Part shown: in pieces, positions 47,390 to 58,184 of the stretch
Layout: each line of letters opens with the position of its first letter
How positions within the stretch are numbered: position 1 is the first letter of the stretch
DNA from: Cantharellus purpuraceus
Taxonomy: Eukaryota > Basidiomycota > Agaricomycetes > Cantharellales > Hydnaceae
NCBI GenBank assembly: GCA_025174535.1
Contig: JALBUN010000001.1
Coordinates: 744,001-808,000, forward strand
Length of the DNA: 64,000 nt
Reading direction: 5' to 3'
Notes under the pieces: generated by a model
Seen by the model: only the letters and a program-made list of their open reading frames with translations
Told to the model about the DNA's origin: nothing
The model's database searches: none
Made by a program: the position numbers and the translations under genes

Positions 47390-50300
47390 TCAGTATCCAA
47401 AAAGTCTAAGAAGAAGGTAAAGCGTCGAGCCTACGAAGCGAACGGCAGAAATTCCGGCCAGCGAAACGAACAATAATGCCAAGTAGGGGTTGAAGGTGGT
47501 ATTCGCTTGAGGTGCAACATGGTTTCTAACCCAGTTCGTGAACGCAGTTGACTTGATGAAGCACCATTGTCAGCATAGCAATGAAGGTTCACAAAGAAGG
47601 GCATACCGTGAAGAATACGATCATCAGCATGTTTGTTCCCACCCACGCCAATACTACATTAGTACGTGAGTTTCGGTCATGGTCAGCAAGTTTCGTCGCT
47701 GCATCACGATGCTCCTTCTCTCGCGGGGGCGGATGTCTCAAAGACGCTCGGCTTGCCGCCCACATGCTATCCACGTCTTCGCGTGCCGTCGGCAATTCTA
47801 CCTCAAGCAGCTCTTTCCCTTCCGCATCTTTCACCTTCTTCGCTCCTCCGAGGTCCTTCGCAGCTCCATTATCGCCTTTAGTTCCCCATGTAACATCATG
47901 TAGATTGCACATCGCGTACATCACTGAAATTTAGCTTAGCTTACCCTGGCACCGGGAGAGAGTAATGAAGAACATACTCAAAATGTTAACATCTATAAAA
48001 TAAAATACAGTCAGAGAAGGCATCAAGTGGGTGTCAAAACACTCACATGTCGGTAAGAGGAACATATACTGGAGGAAGCTAGTAAACATGTGCCATCTGA
48101 CGCTATCGTCAGAACTCTTCATAGCGATTGTAGGCGGTAGTACATACGGCTCGATGTGCAATAACGATGAAATGAAATACAGCCCATACGTGGCGGCAAT
48201 GGAGATGACCTGGGGACGTGAGATAAGCGTAGAAATCACTTGATCAACGGCATACTCACGATCTCTCGGAAGGTAGAGTTTGTCTGGATCAGACTGGACA
48301 ACCCCAACTATTGTTAGTTCAACTCAGCCAACGAGACAAACTACTCACTGTCCAAAGTCCTTCCAGCCTGCCACTGTATGTGGGACAGCAAGATAGACGG
48401 TCCATGCTGCGCACCACAAGGTGATGCAATTCAATACACCAAACAGCACAATGGCAATAGTGTATGTCCATTTGGAACCTTGCGGCCGATTCCCGAGCGA
48501 ACAGACAATCATCATAAACAGCAATGCAATGTACAACTAAAATAATCGTCAGGATCTGGATGATGCGATTTGCCAACACCAAAACGCACCTTCAAGATGA
48601 CCTCAAAGACTTGCTGTCCAGCCCCTTTGCTCAGGAAGTTGAACGCATCAGTCTCCTGGTTTGACGTCGCAGAAGAAACGAGGAAGAAAAAGGCCAGGTA
48701 GAAATTTGCCAGTGATGTCCATGTGAAGAATAGTTGTATAGCGTTATAAATGAACTCGATTTGGAGCAAGATCTTGCGGAGAAAGCTCTGGCCCGAGGTC
48801 CAGATGCGGAACCAGAATACTGTAGCATGCACAGCCGCGAAAAGAGAACCGTTGAGCCACCGTCGTCTCTGACTGATTAGCTCAGGAACGGAAGTAGGCA
48901 CATCCGTGGATGCCTTTGCACTTTTCACGTAGCGAAGTCTAGTGAACGACTTGTGAGATAGAACAGAATCATCAGCAAGCGAGATAACGTACACCCAGCC
49001 TTCACGTTTCTTGGTCACAATTTCAAAGCAGAGGATCCGGTCTTTTCACACCTGTCAGCAAAGCAAGCGGAGATCCACATGTTATATGGAAAGGCTCACC
49101 TTCAGCGAGGTACATGTTCCGCTCTATAAACCAGCAGAGCGCGTCAGAGCTAAGTTCTTGGACCATCCCATGCCAGGTTCTCTCACCAAAAAGGCCAGCG
49201 CCGTCAGACCCTCCGCCATGCATAGTCTCTCCTTTGAAATACGACGCCAAAGGACCCTTTCCGTTGGGTCCGTTCAAGAGCGCTCGGTATCGATAGGCGC
49301 TGAACGCGCCGGGAAGGACGCTGATATACCCAAATACACTCTGCATTCCTTTGCTTGAGACATGCATATAAACCTAGTACAACCCGTCACGCACTTCAAG
49401 AGGCTTGTCGAGAATATTCGACATTTTATACTGAAAGACGCGTTAATATTAATATTTCTGTCACTGCTATAGTGGATACCTCGAAGTTCTGGGAAGCGGC
49501 GAGGGGGCTGGTTAAAAGTAAAGAACATCCACGTCCTGTGTCGACACAGATCCTGAACAGTGGTCAAATCCCATGAATGCGGATGCACTACTGTCACTCA
49601 CTCGCCGCATGCGCCTCCCACGTTGGAATGCCTATCAAAGCCTGTTGAGTCATCAGCCGCATGCCCTCCTACGGTTCATTAAACTGACATTTCCAGAGGT
49701 CGTAGATTGAGGTTCCAGTGGGCTTGGTACCTACGTCGAGAAGAACGCACACATTGGGTTGAATCAAAGGGCCAAAGGCATTGAAAAACCATCGGTGACT
49801 GTTCAATTTCTTCTTGTTTTGTTCCTTCAAACAAAAGATTATCTGCACGGGACAAGCGCCCACTGATACTTCACCAGTGGCAGTGACCACAACTTGAGAG
49901 GTATATCTACACAATGGGTGATAAGTAACATTTATAAAGCGCTCAGGGAATACCTACTCGAAGATGTGTGCTGTAACGTCTTTGCCGCCGACAGAGTCCT
50001 TGGCGATTCCTTCTTGATAGCAACCCATTAGGTTGAGAACTTGGAGCGTTCGTTTGTCGACCTTGTTCCGACCATCGCTGACAATGCAAACCACGACCTT
50101 CTTCCAGCCTTCTGAGCCCCAAGTTGTAGAACGACTGCGAGAGCACAGGTGGGCGATATTCTTGATGACTCTATGGCGAAGGTAAATTAGCGCTCCTCTC
50201 AGGAGACTTGGTTACCCACGCATTCATAGTCTTTACGAAGAGGACTTCATCTTCGTTGTACATGGTCATGACGATGAATAATTCTGTCTGTCGACCGTAC

Positions 50301-50924
50301 AAATAGGGCCGCAACGTATATTTCTTCCGCATGAAATCATCCGGGTCACATGTGGCAGCAGTGTACCGCATTGTGGTCATCTCCTCACTCTTGTGATGGC
50401 CAGTGATGATGTGGGTTGGAACGGGTACATCAAGGACAAGGTTACCCATTTGCAGTTCGACTTGTCGCTTGGACTGCAGAAACAACCGTTGGTCTGAGAA
50501 ATCACTCAGAGTATAGATATCTACCCACCCTCCTTCGCAAAAGTTTCTCTCGAGCCAAAGAGTATCCTGGCGATCCACCGTAAGCTGGGTTATAATTGCT
50601 ATAAGGTTGCTGCGCTGGAGGATATGCTTGGTATGGCAAGGGGGGCACTGGGGGAGCATTGAACACATCTACAGTCCTCATTTCTTGCTGCGGGTTCAAA
50701 TACGCTTGAGAGTAATCACTCTGATAAGACTTGGTGTCCCAGTTGGAGTGACCATCATTAGAGTAATAGTCCGCAATCATATGGGTGGAATCCTGCTCAT
50801 AAGGATCTTGTTGCTGCTGGCCAGCATATCTGGGTCTTGCTGCTCTTCCCGTCACGCCAGCATGAGTGGGATGAGCGCCAGCATATGGGCTGCCGCCAGA
50901 CGTGTAGTACTGCTGATGAGCCAT
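47390..50924 (-). CDS. Chitin synthase, division 1 (class I-III)
   Basis: A plasma-membrane family-2 glycosyltransferase that polymerises UDP-GlcNAc into chitin. The start at 50924 ([11 protein letters not shown]) opens a Gln/Tyr/Pro-rich cytosolic region. The catalytic core shows [110 protein letters not shown] (EDRxL) and [17 protein letters not shown] (the QRRRW motif). C-terminal membrane helices follow ([40 protein letters not shown]), then [13 protein letters not shown] and a last helix ([15 protein letters not shown]) ending GY at a TGA (47390-47392). EDRxL and QRRRW plus the order of blocks place it in division 1. Class within the division is not certain; class III is possible. It is upstream of NTE1 on the same strand with 198 bp between. 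No break was seen. Confidence 0.92.
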
Positions 50925-51857
50925 GCTGTGGGCCTTGAGTCGGACCTCGAGGCGGGGTAAGGAGCGTTGTAGTTTTGAAAGGAAGGTGGGATCTTGTGGG
51001 ATGCCGCCACGTTCGTAGGAACGTGAGGAACTTGGTCAACCGAGACCGTGGTGGGATTGGCACCAAAATGGCATAAACCACGTGACCCCCAAGATACAGC
51101 AACAATGTAAACGTTACCTAGTAACAAGATTATTTGCCTGCAAATTTCATTGCAGAAGACTTTCCAGCTCAAGTTGCAAACTAACTAAAGTTTGGTTTCC
51201 AAGGTTGGCCATCAAACTGATTCTGTCAAATTGTCCAATCATCCTTTCAATGACGTACATGGTATGGGGATTCACCCCGCCTCTATCAGGGGTTTGTTCG
51301 CTATCAAACAGCGCCAGGTGCTGAAGCAAGATCTAGACGAGACCAGTCTTATATAAGACGCTTGGATGGATATGAGCCATCCAAAGCCTAATTGCAACCC
51401 AGAAAGACTCGGAGGGTTGCGCGGTGGTATTTAAAGGTGGTTTTAGCAGACCTCCTGATGCACGGCCTGAGTGAGAGCATTCATATTCGGCAGGCTTGCG
51501 ATGGATATAAGCCATTCGCAGATGAAAGCACAACAATACGACGAGCCCAGAATGTTGATTTGCTGTGACTCTTGAATGATCGTTTAAGCAATGCATGATG
51601 CAAGCCCAATCAATGTCCACGGAATGATTGTTCACACTGAGAAAGACGGATGTTGTTGATGAACATGGTGTTTCAAGAGCATGTGGTCGTGTGAGCGGCA
51701 TCTCACGTCTGCATAACGCGCGGAGGAAGTCGCAACCGGCAACCTAGATACCCGCCGCCGCAGAGGTCGCGGAAGCAAGTTACTCCTGTACTTATAGAAC
51801 ACCGAACACAGCTTCAACAGTCTCCTCAACCCAATACATACTAGTATTTGAGTCGAT
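50925..51857. promoter_or_regulatory. Divergent intergenic region of chitin synthase and bHLH3
   Basis: 933 bp between the two divergent starts, with a CACGTG at 51079-51084, 155 bp upstream of the chitin synthase ATG. Minus-strand frames here (50852-51172, 51333-51701) have no family resemblance. The last 120 bp before 51858 is C/A-rich, as expected of a 5' leader. Confidence 0.45.
51079..51084. promoter_or_regulatory. E-box CACGTG upstream of chitin synthase
   Basis: A CACGTG core 155 bp upstream of the chitin synthase start. Predicted from motif and position only. Confidence 0.35.
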
Positions 51858-52586
51858 ATGCAGCCTCCGGTTCCTTACTCTGATTTTACAATCAATTTCC
51901 CAGGCGGAGAACCCTTATTCGACGCCTCTGGTTTCGCTCTTCCCGACCTGCCTTCTGATTCCACCCTCCTCTCTACTGCTGAAAGTACTTCGTTCTTTGG
52001 ATTTCTCGACAAATTCGAGTGGGAGTTTGACCCAGTATTGCCCCATGGCATGCCCGTATTCTCTCCCACGCCGTCAGGGTCGGACACAGCTGCTCCCAGC
52101 TCAGGGTACTCGCCTCCACCTAATGCACACCGCGCCACTCGTGCAAAAGCTGTCTCGCAGGGACAGCTAAATCACCCTCCACCACGTTCTTCTGCGTCCT
52201 CATCGTCTTCACCACCTCCCCGCCCGGACCCGCCACATCACAATCATACTACACGCACCAAGCCACTCCTCAGCACCCCTCAGAAGCGCCTCAATCACAT
52301 AATGTCTGAGCAGAAGCGGCGAAATGCTATTCGCGACGGATACGCCACCCTAACAAATATGCTTGCACCAGCTGGCGCTCCCGTAGGCTCGGGAATCCCC
52401 ACACGCGGTCGTCCAAAGGGCAGTGGCGCACGCGGGAAAAAGGGTTCAGGAGGTGCGAAAGGGAAGAGCGGAGTGTTGTTCAGAGCAGTAGAATATTGCA
52501 AGTGGTTAGAGGAAGGTTGCGATGCATTAAGGAGAGAGGTTGAGAGGATTGAGATCGCAGCTGGCTTTGGAGGAGAGGTACTGTAA
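51858..52586 (+). CDS. bHLH transcription factor with AT-hook-like loop
   Basis: A single exon of 242 residues. The N-terminal half is acidic/Pro/Ser-rich (FGFLDKFEWEFDPV at about 47-60). The basic region is at 142-157, PQKRLNHIMSEQKRRNAIRD, with H147, E151 and R155 in the HxxxExxxR spacing that reads CACGTG E-boxes. Helix 1 runs to about 170, then comes an unusually long loop of about 30 residues containing TRGRPKGSGARGKKGSGG. The RGRPKG core (183-188) is an AT-hook-like motif. Helix 2 is VLFRAVEYCKWLEEGCDALR and ends in a short coiled region. It is not a close paralogue of the two minus-strand bHLH genes, which lack H at position 5 and have a short loop. It is divergent from chitin synthase. 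No intron is needed. Confidence 0.88.
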   Translation: MQPPVPYSDFTINFPGGEPLFDASGFALPDLPSDSTLLSTAESTSFFGFLDKFEWEFDPVLPHGMPVFSPTPSGSDTAAPSSGYSPPPNAHRATRAKAVSQGQLNHPPPRSSASSSSSPPPRPDPPHHNHTTRTKPLLSTPQKRLNHIMSEQKRRNAIRDGYATLTNMLAPAGAPVGSGIPTRGRPKGSGARGKKGSGGAKGKSGVLFRAVEYCKWLEEGCDALRREVERIEIAAGFGGEVL

Positions 52587-53176
52587 CCCTGGTCACATAT
52601 GACCTTGTCCTTGTAATGTTAGTGTATTTCTGTGCTTCTTGATACTGTGAGCAGATCCCTTTTATCTATTTTCTATCAACACTGACCATCCTTTTCTCAG
52701 ACGTCCTAGCGCAGACGGTTTTGTAATTGTTATCACGTAAACCCGTTCATCTGTTCATGCATGGACTGGCTATAATCACGAAATCATTTATGTTGTCAGC
52801 GTACGTTCATACAAACCATAATGTGCAAAGGAGGGGGTCAAACGCCTTAGGCACAACAGCTCTGGTGATCAGATGAAGCGCCCCAAAGGAGTTTCCGACC
52901 ACATCTATATTTTTTGCATATACGGTTCCTTAGTCTTCGGAGTCTGCGTTGTAGGGAGGTAAGTTGTCAGAAATGACACGCGTATATATAATCAGGTCCA
53001 CATATTATGGCTTATTTCATGGACCAATGTAAGGAAAGGTACGAGACCAACGGATATTTCTAAGCAGGAACAATGCATCAAGTCACAAGGCAGATCATTA
53101 GCCGTAAAATAAACGCATGTAGGCTATAGGACAGTGAAGGGTTGTTGAGTTGTTGAATATAGCGCGCTGACAGGCC
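52587..53176. other. Intergenic region, no gene seen
   Basis: 3' flanks of two genes reading toward each other (bHLH3 and the hydrolase). AT-rich runs and no supported frame. Confidence 0.5.
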
Positions 53177-54601
53177 TCATGCTCTTGTTAGCAACCAGGT
53201 CTCCATATCTATCAGGGCTCTCTGTCGCTGTTCGTCATCTTTCTGGTCAACCCCAACCTTCATCATGATATGTTCATAGCCCTCATAGATTCCAAGCTCC
53301 TTGTCTTGACTGTTTGCAGCCTCGTGAAATCTGATAGAATGATGATGCGACGTGGCACGATCATGGTTTCCGTGAATTATACGAAATGGCGTGGTGAACG
53401 TTGTAGCCACTGTCGGCGTGAGATAGGAGATGCAGACAAGGACAGTCAGCCCAGTGGCGATGCGGAGGTAACCGTGGTAGCCACGAGGATCAGCTGTCAC
53501 ATTCAACTCATGTGAGTATTCGTCCTTCAAGAAACAATTGATACACAAACCCAGAAACTCTTCCTCCACGCGAGGATCGTCACTGACGTTGCCTTTGACA
53601 GCCTTGGCAAAGGGTAGTCGGCCCGCGAAGAAACGGAGTACACGGGCTGCCATATGCATGAAGGGGGGTGGCATCGTCTCCGGAGCGACTGTGATTCATA
53701 CGCATCAGTTGAATATCAACTAAATAGAAGGGAAGTGCCCACTCCCGGTCATTGGAGCAATGCCAAATATACCAGAAATATGTTTGCCACGAGGATAACG
53801 TCTGCTCACGTTGTCGAGTTGATTAACGGAATATAGGCAAAGCAGACTCACGAGCAATAATTGAGTCTATTCGAATGTCAACATAGAAAATAAAAATTTA
53901 TCATGAAACACACGCAATGCCACCCCCCATACTGGTTCCCACAAAGAACGTCTTGCGTTTGTTATCTGACAGGGTGTCCACGTCGACCAGGACGGCATCA
54001 ATGCCGTCCAGAAGTTGTTCTGAGGTAGCTATGTAGACATGCAATCCACTGGAGCGCCCGTGCTTGGAAGATCACTCTCAGCATGGCACGAAAGTTATTA
54101 GGATGCAAATACCGATGGGAGATCTGGAGCAATGACTCTGAAACCTCTTTCGAGGAGACCGGAAATGTGGGGTGCCCACTTCCCTGCAGCGACATGATTA
54201 GGCTCATCACTTGAGAAGCACGACCAGTCTCACCTCCGTAATCATTTATACCTAGACGCTTCCTTTATCTAAACACCTGAGGAGTGAAACAGCTTCGAGA
54301 ACGCACCATGGAGCATAACAACATCACAATTGTTTCCAGCACCCTTTTGCCAGATCTTATAATATACCCATCTCCTCCCTCTGGAAAAGTCAAGTTCCGC
54401 TTGCGTCAATTGGACATCCTCTCCTGTACGGGTATCCAAGAATACACGGCGAGAGACGACTTCGATGTCCTTGTCTGTCTCTAAAGCAGTCTCATAAGGC
54501 GAAGTTTCCAGCAGATATCGGCCGTAAGTTGGATCCCTTGGGGTATAAAGTCCAATATTTTCCAACAAAGGTATAATAAATACGTCAAGCAGAAAACTCA
54601 T
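53177..54601 (-). CDS. Alpha/beta-hydrolase, monoglyceride lipase / S33 type
   Basis: A probable serine hydrolase acting on lipid esters. The start at 54601 gives MSFLLDVFIIPLLENIG; this N-terminus is open, and an alternative uses the GTAAGT at about 54606 as a donor. Blocks in order: TPRDPTYGRYLLETSPYETA, TRTGEDVQLTQAELDFSRGR, YKIWQKGAGNNCDVVMLHGA (HG of the oxyanion strand), then after an intron FVGTSMGGGIA (GxSxG nucleophile elbow), and at the C-terminus TFTTPFRIIHGNHDRAT (the acid region), YEGYEHIMMKVG (catalytic His) and IDMETWLLTRA. The order and spacing fit the Hydrolase_4 family of monoacylglycerol-lipase-like enzymes. Introns between 53690 and 54280 are approximate. The start faces the SEC21 start across 147 bp. 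Confidence 0.8.
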
Positions 54602-54748
54602 ACTTACTCGTCCGAAAGTTTGCACAAACGCCAATCAGTGGCGCTCACTTCAAAACTCAGACCAGCGCCTAACAACTTTCCTGGTCAACGTGTCCCGCAG
54701 TGAGCTCATCCGCGTCGAGGAGCTCATTTCATATATTGTAACCTTGGG
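54602..54748. promoter_or_regulatory. Compact bidirectional promoter (hydrolase / SEC21)
   Basis: Only 147 bp separate the divergent starts. No strong TATA is visible; the stretch may also hold a 5' exon of the hydrolase. Confidence 0.45.
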
Positions 54749-57700
54749 ATGGCATACGCGAAAAGGGATGATGACAGCGGCCTGAGCTCCTACTACAATA
54801 ACAAATCCACCATCACCCAGGAAGCTCGCGTCTTCAATGAATCACCCATCAGCCCTCGGAAATGCAGAGCTCTCCTTACACGCATAGTGTATCTGCTTTA
54901 TATTGGAGAGTCTTTTGGGACACATGAGGCCACAACGCTTTTCTTTGGGACAACCAAGTTGTTCCAGCACAAGGATGTAAGTATTATGTTGATTGTCCGT
55001 CATGTTTACAAACTCTAATCCATGCCTACCCAGAGCGCGCTACGGCAAATGGTGTATCTCGCGATTAAAGAACTCTCCAGCTATGCCGAAGATGTTATCA
55101 TTGTCACTAGTAGCATTATGAAGGATATGCAACCGAATCTTGAAGTTATCTATCGTCCCAACGCCATTCGTGCGCTTTGCCGCATAACTGACGTGAGTGC
55201 TCATACAATTATACTTGTCATCCTCTTACATGTGAACAGCCGTCCATGGTTCAAACTGTGGAACGTTTCTTTAAAGCGGCAATTGTGGATCGTAATCCTT
55301 CCATCTCTTCTGCGGCTCTAGTTTCTTCTTATCACTTGTTTCCGGTATCTAAAGACGTCATCAAACGTTGGGTCAACGAAGCACAGGAGGCCGTCAACGC
55401 GAAACCGTCTTCCTCTTTCTTTAACGTGTCCAGTACCGCCTCGTCATACCTTAGCTTTGGAGGGTCGTCGCAGCCATCTACGCCAGGATACCAAGCAATT
55501 CCATCGACGAGTTATATTACACAATATCACGCATTGGGGCTTCTCTATGTAATACGACAACAGGACCGTATGGCGGTCACGAAAATGATTCAGCAACTGG
55601 GCGGGGGTAAGTCTGGAGCTGGAACAACATTGAAGAATGCCATGTCATTGTGCATGCTTATCCGGTATGCGGCTAAAATTATGGAAGAAGATCCCAAGTA
55701 TGTGTCACTATGATACTTTTGGACGAAAACTGATGCCCCGACAGTATGCAGAAGCAAATGTTTGATCTCCTGGAAGGCTGGCTCCGACACAAATCAGACA
55801 TGGTTAACTTTGAGGCGGCACGTGCCATATGTGAAATGCGAAACGTTTCTGCGCAACAGTTGACTCGTTCGATAGCGGGTAGGTCGAGCTGTGCTAATGG
55901 AGGCATCGTGACATTGATGAGATTGTAGTCCTTCAACTCTTCCTTTCGTCCCCCAAGCCGACTCTCAAATTTGCGGCCATCCGGGTCTTGAGTGCCCTGT
56001 CTCTCACACATCCCAACAGTGTTGCCACGTGCAATCTTGATATGGAGAACCTCATTTCGGACTCAAATCGCAGTATTGCGACATATGCTATCACGACGCT
56101 ACTGAAGACCGGCAATGAAGCCTCAGTGGACCGCCTAATGAAACAAATATCTGGCTTCATGTCTGAGATCAGTGATGAATTCAAAGTCATCGTTGTTGAT
56201 GCCATCCGGTCACTGTGCTTGAAATTCCCGGCTAAACAAGCTCTTATGCTTAACTTCTTGTCTGGTGTCCTCCGAGACGAGGGTGGCTATGACTTCAAGC
56301 GTGCGGTTGTCGAGGCCATCTTCGATATGATCAAGTTCATCCAGGACTCCAAAGAGGCCGCCCTATCGCATCTATGCGAGTTCATCGAAGATTGCGAGTT
56401 CACAAAACTCAGCGTACGAATTTTGTACCTGCTTGGTATCGAAGGGCCAAAGGCTCCTCAACCCACCAAGTTTATCCGTTATATCTATAATCGCGTTGTT
56501 CTCGAAAATGCGGTCGTTAGGGCCGCTGCAGTCTCCAGCTTGGCCAAGTTTGGTGTGAACGTTGCAGACTTGACCGTGAAACGAAGTATCAGCGTGCTGC
56601 TCTCCCGGTATGTATGTATTTGTTGTACGGTTGTTCTTTTCCCAATAAAAAGATTCCCAGATGCCTGGACGATGTGGATGACGAAGTTCGAGATCGGGCT
56701 GCGATGTACCTCCGGGTGATTGACGACGCTTCCTTGGCCCAAACATACGTCAAAGAAGGTAGCGTCACGACACACCTCATCCTCTGGCTACGCTGACATG
56801 GTCAATTTTCGTCAGATTCAGTCTTTTCTCTCTCGGCCTTGGAATCGAAACTCGTATCCTATGTCAACGATACAGACGCGTGTAAACAGCCTTTTAATGT
56901 TTCTGCTATTCCCAAAATCAGCCGCGCCCAAGCAGCTACGGAGATCGCTCGTGCGTATCAATATACATCTGATGATATCGACTAACACAACCTAAAGGTC
57001 CAAGTAGTTTGGACACTATCAGCGCCCCAGTCTCCAAAAGTACAGATGCTGTTGCTGCTGCACCGCCCCTGACAGCCGCTGAAACACAGTCAGCGTATGC
57101 TACGCAGCTTGCAGCTGTCCCGGAGCTGGCCACTTACGGATCTGTGCTAAACAGCAGCGCTAAACCCGCACCGCTGACCGAGAGTGAGACAGAATACGTT
57201 GTAACATGTGTCAAGCACTTGTTTAAAGAGCACGTTGTATTCCAGGTAAGAATGGCTTCGCGTCTCCATGTCCCATGCGTAGCTCTAACTATAAATATGT
57301 AGTTCAATGTATCCAACACATTGCCGGACACTGTCTTGGAGCAAGTTTCTGTAATCATGCAACCCGCTCCCGATTCAGGGTTAACAGAAGACTTCATTAT
57401 ACCCATTCCCCGTTTGACCGCTGCCTATTCTCCGAGTGTCGTCTACGTCTCATTCACTCGGGATGATCCGAGCGAGTACACGCTTGCTTCCTTCCAATGT
57501 ACGCTCAAGTTCATCAGTAAGGAGCTAGACCCAACGAATGGTGAACCCGAGGAGGAAGGATACGAAGATGAGTATCAATTAGAGGAGGTCGAGCTCGGCG
57601 CAGGTGGAGACTATATTGTTCCGAGCTATTCCAACTTTTCCGCGGAGTGGGATCGGTTAAGGAGTGGCTCCACTGCAACTGAAACATTTGCGTTGTCAGC

Positions 57701-58012
57701 TATGGACAGTATTAAAGGTAAGCAGATGTCAAGTTTGTTATAGCATGCAAAGTTGTTACTTAGGAGAGCGCAGCTGCTGCGGATTCCATTGTGGAAATCT
57801 TGAACATGGAGCCACTTGGCGGCACAGAGCATCCCACATCGACCTCTGTTCACACATTGCAATTATCCGGTTTGGTGACTGGTGGTGGAGGAAAGGTACT
57901 CGTACGGAGCCGGATGACATATTCTTCCGGACAAGGAGTGACCCTAGAACTGGGAGTGCGTGCGGAGAAACCAGAAGCGACCAAACTTGTGATAGCGGCA
58001 ATTGGAGGTTGA
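54749..58012 (+). CDS. SEC21: Coatomer subunit gamma (COPI coat)
   Basis: Gamma subunit of the COPI coat that drives Golgi-to-ER retrograde transport. The start at 54749 ([20 protein letters not shown]) and the block [20 protein letters not shown] match the gamma-COP N-terminus. Exon 1 ends at 54976 ([11 protein letters not shown]), exon 2 starts at 55034 ([20 protein letters not shown]). HEAT-like adaptor trunk blocks follow: [78 protein letters not shown] and [15 protein letters not shown]. Then come [34 protein letters not shown], and the appendage domain after a Pro/Ala linker ([40 protein letters not shown]). The C-terminus is [16 protein letters not shown] and [19 protein letters not shown]. 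The total is about 920 residues, as expected. At least nine short introns are inferred. Confidence 0.95.
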
Positions 58013-58184
58013 ATGTTAGTGATAGCTGTACATAGAATGGGAATCTTACAGTCATACGCCACCTATTAAACCGGGGACCCTGCGGGATTCCGGCATTTCT
58101 AAATCCGTTGCCCTCCCTGCGCTTGATCATCCCATAAGTCAAACTCTAGTCGACCCACTTAAATGAGCTGTTCGCCCTTACGAT
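58013..58184. other. Short spacer between SEC21 and pantothenate kinase
   Basis: 172 bp between a stop and the next ATG on the same strand. It must hold the SEC21 terminator and the pantothenate kinase promoter; no clear signal is visible. Confidence 0.4.
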
